From positions 93,083,319-93,147,318 of the forward strand of contig CP136066.1 in assembly GCA_032622095.1 (NCBI GenBank): a DNA stretch of 64,000 bases, in the 5' to 3' direction. The DNA is from Siphonodentalium dalli. Its lineage: Eukaryota; Mollusca; Scaphopoda; Gadilida; Siphonodentaliidae. This document shows positions 1-10,430 of the stretch, in pieces. Numbering within the stretch: position 1 is the stretch's first letter; each line of letters opens with the position of its first letter. A model generated the notes under the pieces. That model worked only from the letters and a program-made list of their open reading frames with translations. It was not told the DNA's origin and made no database searches. A program made the translations under genes and the position numbers.

Positions 1-700
1 AATGCTTGAAAAATACACATCCTCCACATCGAAGGTTCACGAAAAGACGTCTCCATACCCACAACCCTGCATGGAATGACGCCGCGGTCATATAATGGTC
101 TGAGTTAATGAAACTATTCAAAAGGCAAGCATTTTTTTTTCTTCCTGAAGACAGCCGCCTTCGCGGTTTACTTCTTTCGAGTTCATTTCAATGATTTTTC
201 CATAACTATTTAAATATCAGAATAAATGCTTGGAGCATATACACGAATCTTCACAACAAAATTATATTTCAGTTAGGCACTATGTTCTATACTCGATGTA
301 AATTTCCGTGGATACGCTTCTGTATATCTATAGCATCTCAAGCGGAGAGCGATGATATTTAATATACATGCACACGCATCTTTGGGATCGATTAAGAACT
401 GAAAGTTTCATCAAAATTTATACAGGATTTTTTCGAAAATATTTTGTCGTTTTTGAATTCGCGCAGCACGGTGCTCGAATCCAATGTGCGCGAATTTAAA
501 ACTGAGCGTAAGCGAATCCTTGTTGTGACAGTTACCGACATATTAATGATTGTATGGCATTATATGTCATGGAAATGTATTTATGAATTTCAATTCATTG
601 TGGTTTTGCTCCTTAACCATGTATATATGCTAGCAGTTAAATTTCGCCTGACCCACCAGTCACTGCAGTGGGCCCGCTTGGCGTTAGTGATGATTAGGGC
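1..700. other. AT-rich sequence without recognisable gene
   Basis: Short open frames occur but none has protein-like composition, a splice context or a recognisable motif. I see nothing else in this stretch. Confidence 0.5.
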
Positions 701-756
701 ATGATGTGTGTCCTACAAATAGCCGACCGCACCCTACCGCACATCCCTCATGGCAG

Positions 757-1757
757 GGACGTGGCTAGAGGGTTTCCAACTGCACCCCCTCCCTTGAATC
801 AGAATCAGATCAAACACAAGTTTTTGCATAATTCCATTTGCACCCCCCTTGAACCTCAGTGCTCATGCCTAATCATATTCCTATATATTCACAAACCATG
901 GTTCTATATTCCCGGTATGAGAACATTAAGATATTTTAACCTGAAAAAATACATAAATCTTAACATCTAGTGGTCTAACTCTAGACAAATGCACACGACT
1001 ACCGGCAAGAAACCAGGTCACACCGTGGTTGTTCGGCCCGGTGTGAGAAAATTTTGAAAACTATACAAGAAAATCGCAAATCCTAGCATCTAGACTGGCC
1101 TCAACTGAAGCTCTCCTAGTGTTTCAAACCCCATCCTCCTCCACAGGTTGGAAAATCTCCAACTGATGACCATTTCAGTCCACAAGTTTGACCAAATAAG
1201 CAGTTTTGTATTGGCGACGGGGGAGGGACAATGACACACCGGGCCGACCATGTTTCGGCCGGGTGTGCGAAAATGTTTTAATCTGAACAAGAAAATCGCA
1301 AAATCCTAGCATTTAGACTAGCCTAACCCTTCCTAGAGTTGGAAATTTCAAACCTGATACCCCCACTTAGGTTGGAAAATTTCCAACTGATGACAATTCC
1401 AATGACAATGTTGACCAAATGTATGACAATATTGTTTTCTTAAATTAACTAGCAGTTTTTGACTGGCCACGCGCGGGGGAGGGACCGGACACAAGCTTTC
1501 CAAGTGTTGGAAAATTCCAACCTGTCACCTCCCCGAAGGTTGGATAATTTCCAACTGATGACCATTTCAATCCAAAATTTGGCAAAAATATGCAAATATT
1601 GGTCCAAAAACAATTAATTCCACCAATAAATTGTTTGAAAATCAAACTACAAGAACATTTTCAACCTATTGTTGGTGTGAAATTTCCAACTAATGTTTAG
1701 GCAGGTATGAAATTTCCAACTGTTGAAAATCCCCCAAAACCCCCCTGTCGCCACGTC
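757..1757. mobile_element. Inverted-repeat element, ~1 kb (GGACGTGGCTAGAGGG ends)
   Basis: The left end reads GGACGTGGCTAGAGGGTTT and the right end reads CCCCTGTCGCCACGTC, close to the inverse of the left end. The interior carries repeated blocks around TTGGAAAATTTCCAACTGATGAC, seen about 1150, 1370 and 1540, and C-rich tracts. The same two ends flank a shorter copy at 2728-3042. No transposase is visible, so this is a non-autonomous element. Confidence 0.55.
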
Positions 1758-1785
1758 TCTGTCTCAGGGGTCCGAGCGAGATGGG

Positions 1786-1915
1786 TCATGGGCAAGTAGC
1801 TAGCTGTAGCGGAAGTAAATAAATTAACACACGCTATCGAATTCGCTATGAATGTACGCAAAAAAAAAACGCCGAAAATAACAACCGTTAACCGCACCCC
1901 CACCAGAGTCGTTAT
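1786..1915 (+). repeat. Fragment of a dispersed repeat also at 3.5 and 26.2 kb
   Basis: The words GGCAAGTAGCTAGCT, GCGGAAGT, AATTCGCTATGAATG and ACGCCGAAAATAACA occur in the same order here and at 3480-3600. In reverse complement they are found, diverged, at 26400-26495. This copy keeps only one end of the repeat. Confidence 0.6.
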
Positions 1916-2727
1916 TTCGTGGGAGAATCTGGATTCAGATTACGGATTACACTCCGTACGACGTGGTAAACGAACAGACCAGAATCAGTAAGCGAACAGA
2001 CAGTAATCGTTATTTCGTCATAATCTGGATTCAGATTCTGATTCCGCCATCATTACAATCCGTCCTTTGAGTATCAATTATTTTAGAATATAAACGATCC
2101 ATATCGAAGAATTTTAAATGCGGAGACAAATTTGTGTTATTGAGTGTAAACGGGGAGAATTTTACTGAAATTAGCCAAATCATAATGTTATTGATAGTAA
2201 CACTGGGGGAGCAATTCGGTTGATGGTAAACTTGAAGCAAATCCTTGTCATTTTCATTGTCACTTTCGTCATTTTCATTTCATAATTCCACCCATAAAAT
2301 ACTGCCCGAACGCATGTCAATTTCAAATTCGGCGGATAACGTCACCAATGACCGAAGTCACGTGAACCTGCATGGATTCGTCTTCTTCTTTGTTTGTAAT
2401 GATATGTTCCTTCTTATTCAAGAAATAGAAGGATTATATTATATCTATGGACTATCAGATACACGTATGTAATATCTAGTCTTATAACAATTTCATATTT
2501 AAAATGTTCTGTTTCGTTAAATGCAGTCGTTTTGCACAATAGTCTCTGTAGTGCCGAAATTACACGGACACTTTTTGGCCAACGCGCTGTGCAACAGTTG
2601 GAAAATGAAGCTTTGCATCTCCCAATCGCACAAACACAAATGTAAAGCTTATTCTAGGATCGCAGGACTATATGTTGGAAATATCAGTCAATTTATTTGA
2701 TTAAATTTCCACATGTACAAGTTCTAT

Positions 2728-3042
2728 GGGTGTGGCTAGAGGGTTCTCATGGGTGCACCTTCAATTTTTCAGCCAACTGACCCCCCCCCCCCCCCACCTC
2801 TTGAACCAAACACCACACTCACATAGAATTCCATTTGCACCCCCTTGGAAATATCTGACACACCCTAAGATTGGAAAATTACCAACTATTACTGGTTTGA
2901 AAATCAAACAATGAGAACAATGCCAACCTATATATGGTGTCAGATTAATGTCCAACTAATGTTGTGTCGGTCATGAAATTTCCAACTGTTGGAAATGTAC
3001 CAAAGTTCGGGGGGGGGCCAACCAACCCCTGTCGCCACGTCC
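2728..3042. mobile_element. Short copy of the GGACGTGG inverted-repeat element
   Basis: It has the same ends as the 757-1757 element (GTGGCTAGAGGGTT on the left, CCCCTGTCGCCACGTCC on the right) but is only about 315 bp. The word CATGTACAA occurs just outside both ends (about 2711-2719 and 3041-3050), so a target duplication is possible. A run of about 13 C lies at 2781. No coding capacity is seen. Confidence 0.55.
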
Positions 3043-3479
3043 ATGTACAACTGACAAGTTTCGTGTGTTCTCTACAACGTCTTCGGAATTTGATTCAGGA
3101 GATCTAGAGCTGTTAGAAATGCTTTCCCTCGTCAATAAACACACTTTAACTTGAAAAAAAGATGCGATTAAGTCGGATTGGCAGCTAATTATGTGCCATG
3201 TATATACACGTGGAAGAAAAGGATGACTTTCACAACAAACATGAACATTATAAATATAAGATACAAATGATACTTGTACTAAGTACATGAGCCATGTTTG
3301 ACGCTGTGTGAACATTAAACCTAGTACAGGCGACCACGTGGATTTCAAAATCTGACCTAGAATCCGTGTAATCTCGATTTAGCCCCGCCCAGTAATAGAC
3401 CGCACCTCCCCTGGCTACCTGACCACGGAAATGGAAATCATATCATGAAGTGAGTAACCATCTATTTCCGTGTGTGCTC

Positions 3480-3786
3480 TGGCAAGTAGCTAGCTATAGC
3501 GGAAGTGAATAAATAAATCATTGGCTGCTGTCGAATTCGCTATGAATGCTGTACGCAAAAAAAAACGCCGAAAATAACACCCGTCGACCGCACCGCCACC
3601 AGGGGACTAAGCGAGATGGGGCATGCATTTTCGTGCAGAATAGACCTGTATGTACCAAAGGTCCAATCCTCAAGTCGATAGCTGGAGCGGAAACGACACT
3701 TTAACCCTAACTTGCAACCGTTTCCGTCAGGTACGCACAATATAAAAATGCACCGACCGCAACTCCCCTAACTGTCTGACCACGGA
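3480..3786 (+). repeat. Dispersed repeat, opposite-orientation partner at 26.2 kb
   Basis: About 300 bp here matches, in reverse complement, the segment at 26185-26495. Shared landmarks in order are the GCGGAAGTGAATAAA end, ACGCCGAAAATAACACCCG, GAGATGGGGCATG, GCAGAATAGACCTGTATGTA, the CGATAGCTGGAGCGGAAAC region, and TCAGGTACGCA. An open frame on the minus strand exists in both copies, but it lacks domain signatures and is more likely a by-product of the repeat. Confidence 0.65.
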
Positions 3787-4350
3787 ACGGGACAAATACG
3801 GTGTAATATGTCATATTCTAGTGTTTTACCCTTTTCCTCATTTCTGGTCGCGTTTGAGATCTCCTCAGGAAATTTTTAATGCGTGATACTCATAAAGTCA
3901 AAACCATGAGATTCCCATCCGTGAGATTAGCCAAATCTCTCAAAACTGTTAGAAATGTCAAATATGTGCACAAAAGGACTTCAGTAAAAAAAAATACATG
4001 AGGTTGTAAAAAAACGCGTTGTTTTGCCTCTCGGATCAACCAACCACCCCGGCATAACTTCCTGCAAATTTTGTATTACCCACCCCCCTGATTTCGGCAC
4101 AATTATTTGGTATTCCTTCCGTGAACCCCTCCGTGGAGTTTCACACCACTTTAACGCCCATTGATTTCAATTTGACGTATTTTTGTTTAGACCAAATGGC
4201 CGCCCATGCAAGTGACCCGCTAATTTACTTAAACTTATATTAATAATGTCGCTGATAAAACGTCACTATTAACCCAATAACCGGCTTATTCGTTAGAACA
4301 TATATTATTTGTTTTCAACTCTACATGAATTGTCAAATGAAACGTGAGTT
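3787..4350. other. Non-coding sequence, nothing recognised
   Basis: No convincing open frame, hairpin or repeat was seen in this stretch. Confidence 0.4.
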
Positions 4351-4795
4351 TAGAGATGCATTATCCGAATTAAAGCTCCTGAATTACTATTTATTTGGCT
4401 TCGGGGGTAAAAATATTTGATTTGAGTCGAGGAACCAACCCATCAAAACTCAAGAGTGATCAGATATCGAATTTTAAAGTTCGTTATTTGTCGAGATGTG
4501 CAGTTATATGTGGCCCAGAAACACGTGGTCAAACGGACGGTCTCGGACAAAATTGCTGATGAAGATTAATAACTCTAAAATCAAGTGGTAATACGGCCAT
4601 ATTTCGTGATACTTAAATGATAATATGGCCATATTTTGTTGAACAAGATGTTGATAAATAACAAGTTTTGGGAAATTTTATACCAAAGTTGACAGTGGTT
4701 AGCATTATTTTGTTGCAATAAATCCATTCTGATAAATAAAGCGTATTTTGAAGAAATGTTGTTGTTTGTATTCTGATTTGATTGAGTACCTTTAA
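4351..4795 (-). mobile_element. MITE of the TTAAAGGTACTCAATC family
   Basis: The right end ...GATTGAGTACCTTTAA is the inverse of the TTAAAGGTACTCAATC start of the copies at 58169, 58557 and 61589. Internal words are also shared, including AACTCTAAAATCAAGTGGT, TTATTTATCAACAT-like sequence, CCCCCGAAGCCAAA and TTCCTCGACTC. It is about 445 bp with no ORF, and it is the most distant of the four copies in this window. Confidence 0.7.
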
Positions 4796-5950
4796 CGAGA
4801 AAAGAAAAACCTTGTTTATCACATTGTTTACATTAATTCCGTAGAATGCGAACCAGTCTTTTACCAACAATAGCAAACGTGAATATACATCTAATTACAC
4901 AGCGTGATATATCATATACGTGTTTTAACATAAAATCCAGATTACAGCACACCACAAGCTGGAAAACACAGTTCAGTACCCTCGCTATGCTATGTCTGAA
5001 CGCTGCCGGCATGTGTATTTTCTTAATTAAATCTAACATTTTTTATTGAAGTATTTTGTCAGTTACAATTCATTCTGGCTTGATCTAGACCATTTTCAAC
5101 TAAATATGGACAGTTCAGTTTCTCAGAATAATGCAGTATGAATTGTAACATACAAATTAAGTCAAAAATAAATAAATGTTACATTGCGTGTAGGTGCGGG
5201 CAGCGGTAAGTCATGCGCAGGGGACTGAACCATGTATGAGCTTGGGTACACCATTGTCACGTGGGATAAGTAATCACTCGTCTACGTAAACAGCATCGAT
5301 AGAACAATCGATATCACAATTAAGCTGGTTCAAGTCCAAGAAAATTTGGACTATATAGGGTCATGCGTAATAAATAGATGATATCAACACTTTTTTGTTT
5401 GATATTGGAATTATCTCACTCTGCCACGAGTGGAAATTAATTTTTTTGTCATTAACAATTAGATAATTACCATATCCAATCAAACAGTGTAGATATTATT
5501 TTTATTATATGCTCCGCTAAGTTAGCCCATGGCTCAATTCGAAAGAAGAGTACGTTGAAATCAGTCCCGGCGTTTCGGAGAAAAATTACGAAGAGACATA
5601 TTATCCTTGCCATTTGAATGGTCAAAACACCCCTATTCTTGTTATTTCACATTCCCAATGAAACTAAATATCTTTGACAAATCATGGGACACCGTCCCCC
5701 ATACAAATTAAAGTAACAAAACAAAACTCTCATCAAAATGTCATTCCTGCAACACTATCGACTTAAATACACCAGCAGCTGAACGCCAGCGGAGAGGAAG
5801 CTCACTAAGTTTGGTAACTTGTGCTCAGATTCCCTGTGTACCCACAACATTATTTATAAATTCTGTGTTATGTAAAATATTCCATGTAAATGTGGGTCAC
5901 AATCAATATGTTCAAACAAACAATAATTACTGATACATATCATGTTGTGA
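4796..5950. other. AT-rich non-coding sequence
   Basis: Short ORFs of up to about 87 codons occur on both strands but overlap one another and show no motif. Nothing else was recognised. Confidence 0.4.
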
Positions 5951-5954
5951 TCGA

Positions 5955-6145
5955 TTCAGTTTTTCACTGGTTTGATTCACGAAAAAGCCTATTTTACCCC
6001 AAAATCAGAAATCGCACAACATTTCACAAGAAGGCAACACCGCATGTTATCTGCTGTACCAATATGAAACTTTTGATAAATAATTAATCTTGTTACTCTT
6101 TCACATGATTCAATTCGTATAAGTGTCGATTCCGGTCCCCGCTAA
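5955..6145 (+). repeat. Direct repeat, first copy (partner 6526-6715)
   Basis: The block from CACTGGTTTGATTCACGAAAAAGCCTATTTTACC through GCATGTTATC to GGTCCC recurs about 567 bp downstream with scattered substitutions. A partial third relative lies about 6330-6420 between the two copies. Confidence 0.7.
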
Positions 6146-6525
6146 CAAATGTGTTGGGCCTATATAGAAATATAAGGGGATTTTATTAATTCAAATCAGA
6201 TTACCCTGGTAACCATAGAACCTGCCTTATTCCAATAACGCCTTGTTGGTTTATTACCTACATCTAACACTTAATTTTTTAACATCGAAACTGGGAATGT
6301 TTTATAAAGAATGAACTAATATAATGATGCATATCTTGTTGTGGTGGATTCCAGAATTCTCTAAAAAAAAATTTACAAAAAACGATTTTTACCCCAAAAA
6401 CGAACCCTAGAACATTGACATACTCCAAAAATTCTCCTTCAAATGTGAACATGTCCTCCAACCTCTATTGTTTAGTCGTGTTCGCATCCAGAAATAGATG
6501 TGAATGTTATTTAGGCAGCTGGATT

Positions 6526-6715
6526 CCATTTCTCACTGGTTTTATTCACGAAAAAGCCTATTTTACCTAAAATAAGAAATCGTACAACACTACACGAAAA
6601 GGTAACACCGGCATGTTATCCACTGTATCAATACGGACATTTTGATATATAATTCAGTTTGTTACTCGTACACGTGGTTGAACTCGAAAATAACGCCCAA
6701 TTCTGGTCCCAGCTG
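6526..6715 (+). repeat. Direct repeat, second copy
   Basis: This is the second copy of the 190-bp block at 5955-6145. It retains TTCACGAAAAAGCCTATTTTACC, the GGCATGTTATC segment and the GGTCCC end. It does not keep a common reading frame. Confidence 0.7.
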
Positions 6716-6967
6716 CCCCACTATTACGCCATGTTGGCTTAAAGGTACGGTTGGCCTTGGCGGTGGGTATCCTGTGAAAATATTTCCACCCGTCAAAGAC
6801 CGCCACAAACAGAAAGAACATCAAAATGTAGACAGACTTTGTCCGTATATAAATAAGAAATATCGCATAAACAGTATGTTATTTTCATATGTTTAACCAT
6901 TGTTATGTAAACAAAAGCATACAAAGTTACTTTTCTGGTGTTTGTTTATATTATGATGGTAAACATA

Positions 6968-7032
6968 AAGAGCGTTCTTTGTTGGTGAATTCCTGATATG
7001 GAACTAATAAAGAGCGTTTATGCCATTTGTGT
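6968..7032 (+). repeat. Paired AATAAAGAGCGTT motif, copy 1
   Basis: ATAAAGAGCGTT occurs twice about 45 bp apart here. The same paired arrangement occurs at about 33597-33650 and 59953-60010. Its role is unknown. Confidence 0.55.
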
Positions 7033-7939
7033 GTGATTAGCCAGTAGCATTGTGCTGTCCTCTGTAACCCAATCAGGCTCTTGATTAGGTAAAATATAGT
7101 AGGTATTTATGATAACATGCTGTTTGCGCGATGGTCATGGTATATATGAACGAAACTGTATGCGTTTTAATGTTTTTCTGTTTACGGTGTTTGGAACAAA
7201 TATGAATATTTTCGACAATTAAGGCCTCACGTGCCTTTAATGCAGGCCAGGATCGAGATAAGATAGAACAATCCGAAATACTTGTCATGTCGTCTCCACC
7301 GGGGCCATTGCGTGCTGTTACATAAATTATTCTTTCCGTTATGTCGCAGATAAAAAGCAAATTCGAGGCAAATCGTGTGTGGTTGTTCCAATATGTGTCA
7401 CGTACGATTCATACTAGATCACGCCGAAGATTCATATGACGTGTGGTGACGATTGGTTGAGAGCTGTAACATATATGGTGTGCTGAATCAAATTGTTGAC
7501 TCACGCACGCACAGACGAGTTGGACGGTTGGGTCAAATTGGCGATACATGGACGGATAGATAGTTTTTTTTAGGTAACTGATATCCTCTTTGATATCCCA
7601 TGCTACAGCGACAATCTGAATGTGCATCATTTTGAGACAGTCCAATCATCCTACTTATCTGCAGGCCGTATCACAATTTAGTTTTCATATTTCTCACAAC
7701 ATTCACACCGTTTCTGTCAGAAACTGGGTTCAAAGCCAACGCTAAAAAGCCACACAATCCTGCAAAAATGATATCACTGTATCTGGAGGACCGTGCTCCT
7801 TGTGCGTCGACGGACATCGATGACACTTGGGGCGCCGTTCTCCAAAGAACCAGAACGCCACCTTAATTTGCCAGCTCCCGTAAAATAGCCATATTCATAT
7901 TCACTAGCATCTGTTTTCCAGGGAGAGGGGCAGTAGTAT
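7033..7939. other. Non-coding sequence
   Basis: Only short unsupported open frames are present. No repeat or RNA gene was recognised. Confidence 0.4.
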
Positions 7940-7944
7940 TGGCT

Positions 7945-8030
7945 GCCACTCTGGCCCACCCCAAATCCTGTCGGCCACTCTGGCCCATGGGCCAGAGTGG
8001 CCGACAGGATTTGGGGTGGGCCAGAGTGGC
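7945..8030. repeat. 86-bp perfect palindrome
   Basis: Two 43-base arms meet at the centre of CCCATGGG (between 7987 and 7988) with no mismatch that I can find. The arms start GCCACTCTGGCCCACCCC and contain ATCCTGTCGGCCACTCTGG. The palindrome would form a long hairpin in either strand. Confidence 0.9.
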
Positions 8031-8205
8031 CGTCCCAGGTAAACATAGTGGCCTCCCCCAGGTTTATTCTGGGGGCGGCCACTCTGGCCCATGGGCCAAA
8101 GTGGCCGCCCACAGTAAACAAACTTGCTGGGGCGGCCACTCTGGCCCATGCACCCAGAAAAAACCTGGGGCGGCCACTCTGGCCCATGGGCCAGAGTGGC
8201 CGACA
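8031..8205. repeat. Further copies of a GGCCACTCTGGCCCATGGGCC palindrome
   Basis: The core GGCCACTCTGGCCCATGGGCCAGAGTGGCC at the centre of the 7945-8030 palindrome recurs about 8076-8106 (one substitution), 8133-8150 (left half only) and 8171-8200. Spacers of about 30-40 bp share GGTTTATTCTGGGGGCGG / CCTGGGGCGG words. Because the units are palindromic, both strands show the same ghost reading frames, which should not be annotated as genes. Confidence 0.85.
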
Positions 8206-8311
8206 GCGAGGGGGAACAGAGTGACCTGCCCAGGGTCGGTCTAGAGGTTGTGCTAGATTCCAAAAGAGTAAGGTGAGCGCTTCGAAGGGATTTCTTGACA
8301 GAAAAGAGCAC

Positions 8312-8436
8312 AATTTACCAATGTATCGATTTTTTCTCGGATTCTAATGCCAGTGTGGTAAGCGAAGGGCGCTGCCCTTCGATGTACACATTGAACTTAG
8401 AATAATACCGAGAAAAAATAGATGTGTTGGTAAATT
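8312..8436. repeat. Hairpin element with nested hairpin
   Basis: The outer arms are AATTTACCAATGTATCGATTTTTTCTCGG and, inverted, CCGAGAAAAAATAGATGTGTTGGTAAATT. At the apex is a second perfect stem, CGAAGGGC-GCT-GCCCTTCG (8363-8381). It has a MITE-like size, 125 bp. Confidence 0.75.
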
Positions 8437-8549
8437 ATGCTACTTTACCAGTGCATATTTTAACAAAAGCGAAAGTCTTCGAATAAATTCGAAGAGGCTA
8501 GCGCTGTGAAAGTGTGCATGTAAGAGTCATCTGATAGCAGGTTTTGGGT

Positions 8550-8565
8550 GGCCCTGAAAGGGGCC
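8550..8565 (-). promoter_or_regulatory. Histone-type mRNA 3' stem-loop
   Basis: On the minus strand the sequence AAAACGGCCCCTTTCAGGGCCACCCA closely matches the replication-dependent histone 3' processing signal: six-base stem GGCCCY/RGGGCC, four-base loop TTTC, flanking AAAAC before and ACCCA after. One stem position (C:A next to the loop) is not paired. It lies 13 nt after the stop of the 8579-9118 ORF, a spacing normal for histone genes, although that ORF is not a histone. No clear purine-rich downstream element was found. Confidence 0.55.
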
Positions 8566-8578
8566 GTTTTACGTTAGA

Positions 8579-9118
8579 TCACAAGAAAGGTGGATAAGGG
8601 GTCTTTAGGAACTCAAATCCATCCCCTTGATCCAACTCCCGAAACACAAGCGAACCCTCGATGAGAGGTGGAAATATACCTTGCGGTATACTCACACCCT
8701 TCAATGGAGGTACGTCTAATCTGTACTGCTTCTTCTCTCTCCAAAACACGAGCTTTCTCTGCAGAAGGGTTGCCGCCACCGTAAGCAAGACACCTGTTGT
8801 CCCAAGCCATTCGATGTTCTCTGTCTCCTGTCCACTGAACAGTGTAGAATTGCGAGCCCAAGTTGCATTGGCAAAAGTGAATAGTTCAAAGAACTTTTCA
8901 CCTGTACCATACACTGCCCATGAAAGGGTCTCCCATACCGCAATGTCCCTCGGGGCCGATACACGGATGGCTCTGACATAAGATCCGAGATCAATTTTAG
9001 TGTATTCCATCGTGGAGAAATGATATACTCTAAATGGGGTTTTGTTATATGTAAAACGCGCGGACTCATTGGCGACGTTATTGTGATTTTCTACCAATTT
9101 TCCCGAATGATATTTCAA
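8579..9118 (-). CDS. Unrecognised intronless ORF ending in a histone-like stem-loop
   Basis: This is a 179-codon open frame in an AT-rich region. The listed start is a TTG codon; the first in-frame ATG is at 9010, giving a ~143-residue protein beginning MEYTKIDLGSYVRAIRV. The frame is open further upstream to a TAA near 9145, so the N-terminus is unsure. Aromatic and beta-rich composition (EYTKIDLG, IAVWETLSWAVYG, FFELFTFA) could suggest a beta-sandwich such as a discoidin-like or jelly-roll fold, but I do not recognise the family. It lies on the same strand as, and about 280 bp downstream of, the Polinton-type protease. It may therefore be part of the same element, or an unrelated gene caught next to it. 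Confidence 0.5.
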   Translation of the reverse strand: MKYHSGKLVENHNNVANESARFTYNKTPFRVYHFSTMEYTKIDLGSYVRAIRVSAPRDIAVWETLSWAVYGTGEKFFELFTFANATWARNSTLFSGQETENIEWLGTTGVLLTVAATLLQRKLVFWREKKQYRLDVPPLKGVSIPQGIFPPLIEGSLVFRELDQGDGFEFLKTPYPPFL

Positions 9119-9394
9119 ATGTGTTTCTTTTTTGGTGAATTAAGATCTTCATCGACATTGCCGAAGACGATCATTAAAAACAGACACTGTTTTTCAATAA
9201 CATAACTTTTATTTTTGAATTAAGAATCAACATATTTACAACTGATCATGAAATTATCATATTTACAATCAATAACTGGTAATGCAATGAACATAATTTA
9301 CATTTGGTAATACATTTCATCATTAACAATCAACATATTTACAAAATGATTATGATTTTAACATGTTCAAACAATTGGTAATGAACACATTTTA
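9119..9394. other. AT-rich spacer
   Basis: The spacer carries repeated ATTTACAA / CAATCAACATATTTACA words between the two minus-strand ORFs. No gene is seen. Confidence 0.5.
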
Positions 9395-9928
9395 TCAACA
9401 CTGAAATTCACAGTAAGTCTTACAAGTTTGTGAAATACATGTTTTGGGTAATGTTTCTGATTCTCTTCGTAAGGGTTCATAGTTTCTATGAAACCAGTCA
9501 AATACTTTTCTATCATTTTTGAAGTAGTCACCATCAAAATTCATTTCAACTAATACTTTTATACCATATCCGCTTTTCAAGAAATGTAAAGCAAATATGC
9601 AGTAGATACCACATACGTTTGTACCGTGATGTTGAAACCGCCCAACGTTTATTTTACATTCGATCGAATTTCTTTGAATAAATGATTTGATATATTTATC
9701 AATAACTGGTATCCCAAACGAATCGAAATATGTTGCAATGTTCCCATTGAAGAAAATTGCAACCCAGTGTTCTCCTGGCTTTTCTGACGTATGTGTATTT
9801 ACTATGTATGCTTTTACGTGATGAGGTTTCTCGTGTGGTAACTGATCTTTTGCACACACCACACCATACAATGAACAGATGTATGATGATTTGTCTAGTA
9901 TATGCTGAAGTTCGCTAGTGTTCATCAT
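9395..9928 (-). CDS. Adenain/Ulp1-like cysteine protease of a Polinton-type element
   Basis: This 177-residue protein starts with ATGATG at 9928. It shows the catalytic layout of the adenovirus-type and Ulp1 cysteine proteases: a histidine in GEHWVAIFF (about residue 53), an acidic residue in YFDSFG (about 69), and a glutamine and nucleophile cysteine in QHHGTNVCGIYC (about 98-109). In Polinton/Maverick elements and adintoviruses this enzyme matures capsid proteins. The frame is intact and its length is normal for the family. Its start overlaps the stop of the preceding ORF by four bases (ATGA), a compact virus-like layout. No polymerase, integrase, ATPase or capsid gene was recognised in the window, so this is an isolated remnant. 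Confidence 0.8.
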   Translation of the reverse strand: MMNTSELQHILDKSSYICSLYGVVCAKDQLPHEKPHHVKAYIVNTHTSEKPGEHWVAIFFNGNIATYFDSFGIPVIDKYIKSFIQRNSIECKINVGRFQHHGTNVCGIYCIFALHFLKSGYGIKVLVEMNFDGDYFKNDRKVFDWFHRNYEPLRRESETLPKTCISQTCKTYCEFQC

Positions 9929-10430
9929 CGTAGTTTTTTTTTTACTTTTTCACACCACAAGTCAACAAAAACCGAATTAAATTGGATACAGTTTGCATGA
10001 ACAACTTCCTTTATATCTTTCCAAAGTTTGAATGCCTCAAATTTCTCTTGTGGTGTAAATGATTCTATTTCTGGATACCATTGTTCCATAACTCGGTAGA
10101 TGTTCAATTTAAGTAGTGCTATATCAATTAACATATCTACCCATTGTATAGGTGGTGTCCAAAGACAAAGTAAATGTGGTCTCTGACTTGGATGATCTAT
10201 TTTACATCCTTCACAATTGAGTCACTCATGACACGAACATTGTGTTAAAACGCTATACCCGTCTGTATAGAGCACTGAAGGGGTAGCCACCCCACTAGAG
10301 TTAATTGGTATTAACAAGAGGTAATTAAACTGACTGTCGGGTCTGTTATTGTCAACGGCGGTTCTGTTTGTGAATGGTATTGACCACAGCATGTTGTTAT
10401 AATTTCCGCATGATTTATATTATTATTTTT
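9925..10430 (-). pseudogene. Broken Polinton-type ORF upstream of the protease
   Basis: A frame with protein-like content runs from about 10430 to a stop at 9925-9927, interrupted once by a TGA near 10223. The intact 3' part encodes at least 69 residues from an ATG at 10134, rich in Trp, Lys and Glu. Just after the internal stop it contains a CEGC..DHPSQ..H..C motif. I associate a C-x2-C...DHPSQ..H.C motif with a small uncharacterised ORF common in Polinton-type elements (moderate confidence). The four-base overlap with the protease start supports a shared origin. Confidence 0.6.

Noticed and set aside
7774-8313. Long overlapping open frames on both strands over the GGCC palindromes
   Set aside because: They result from the palindromic repeats (the same PLWPMGQSGR-like text on both strands) and have no other support.
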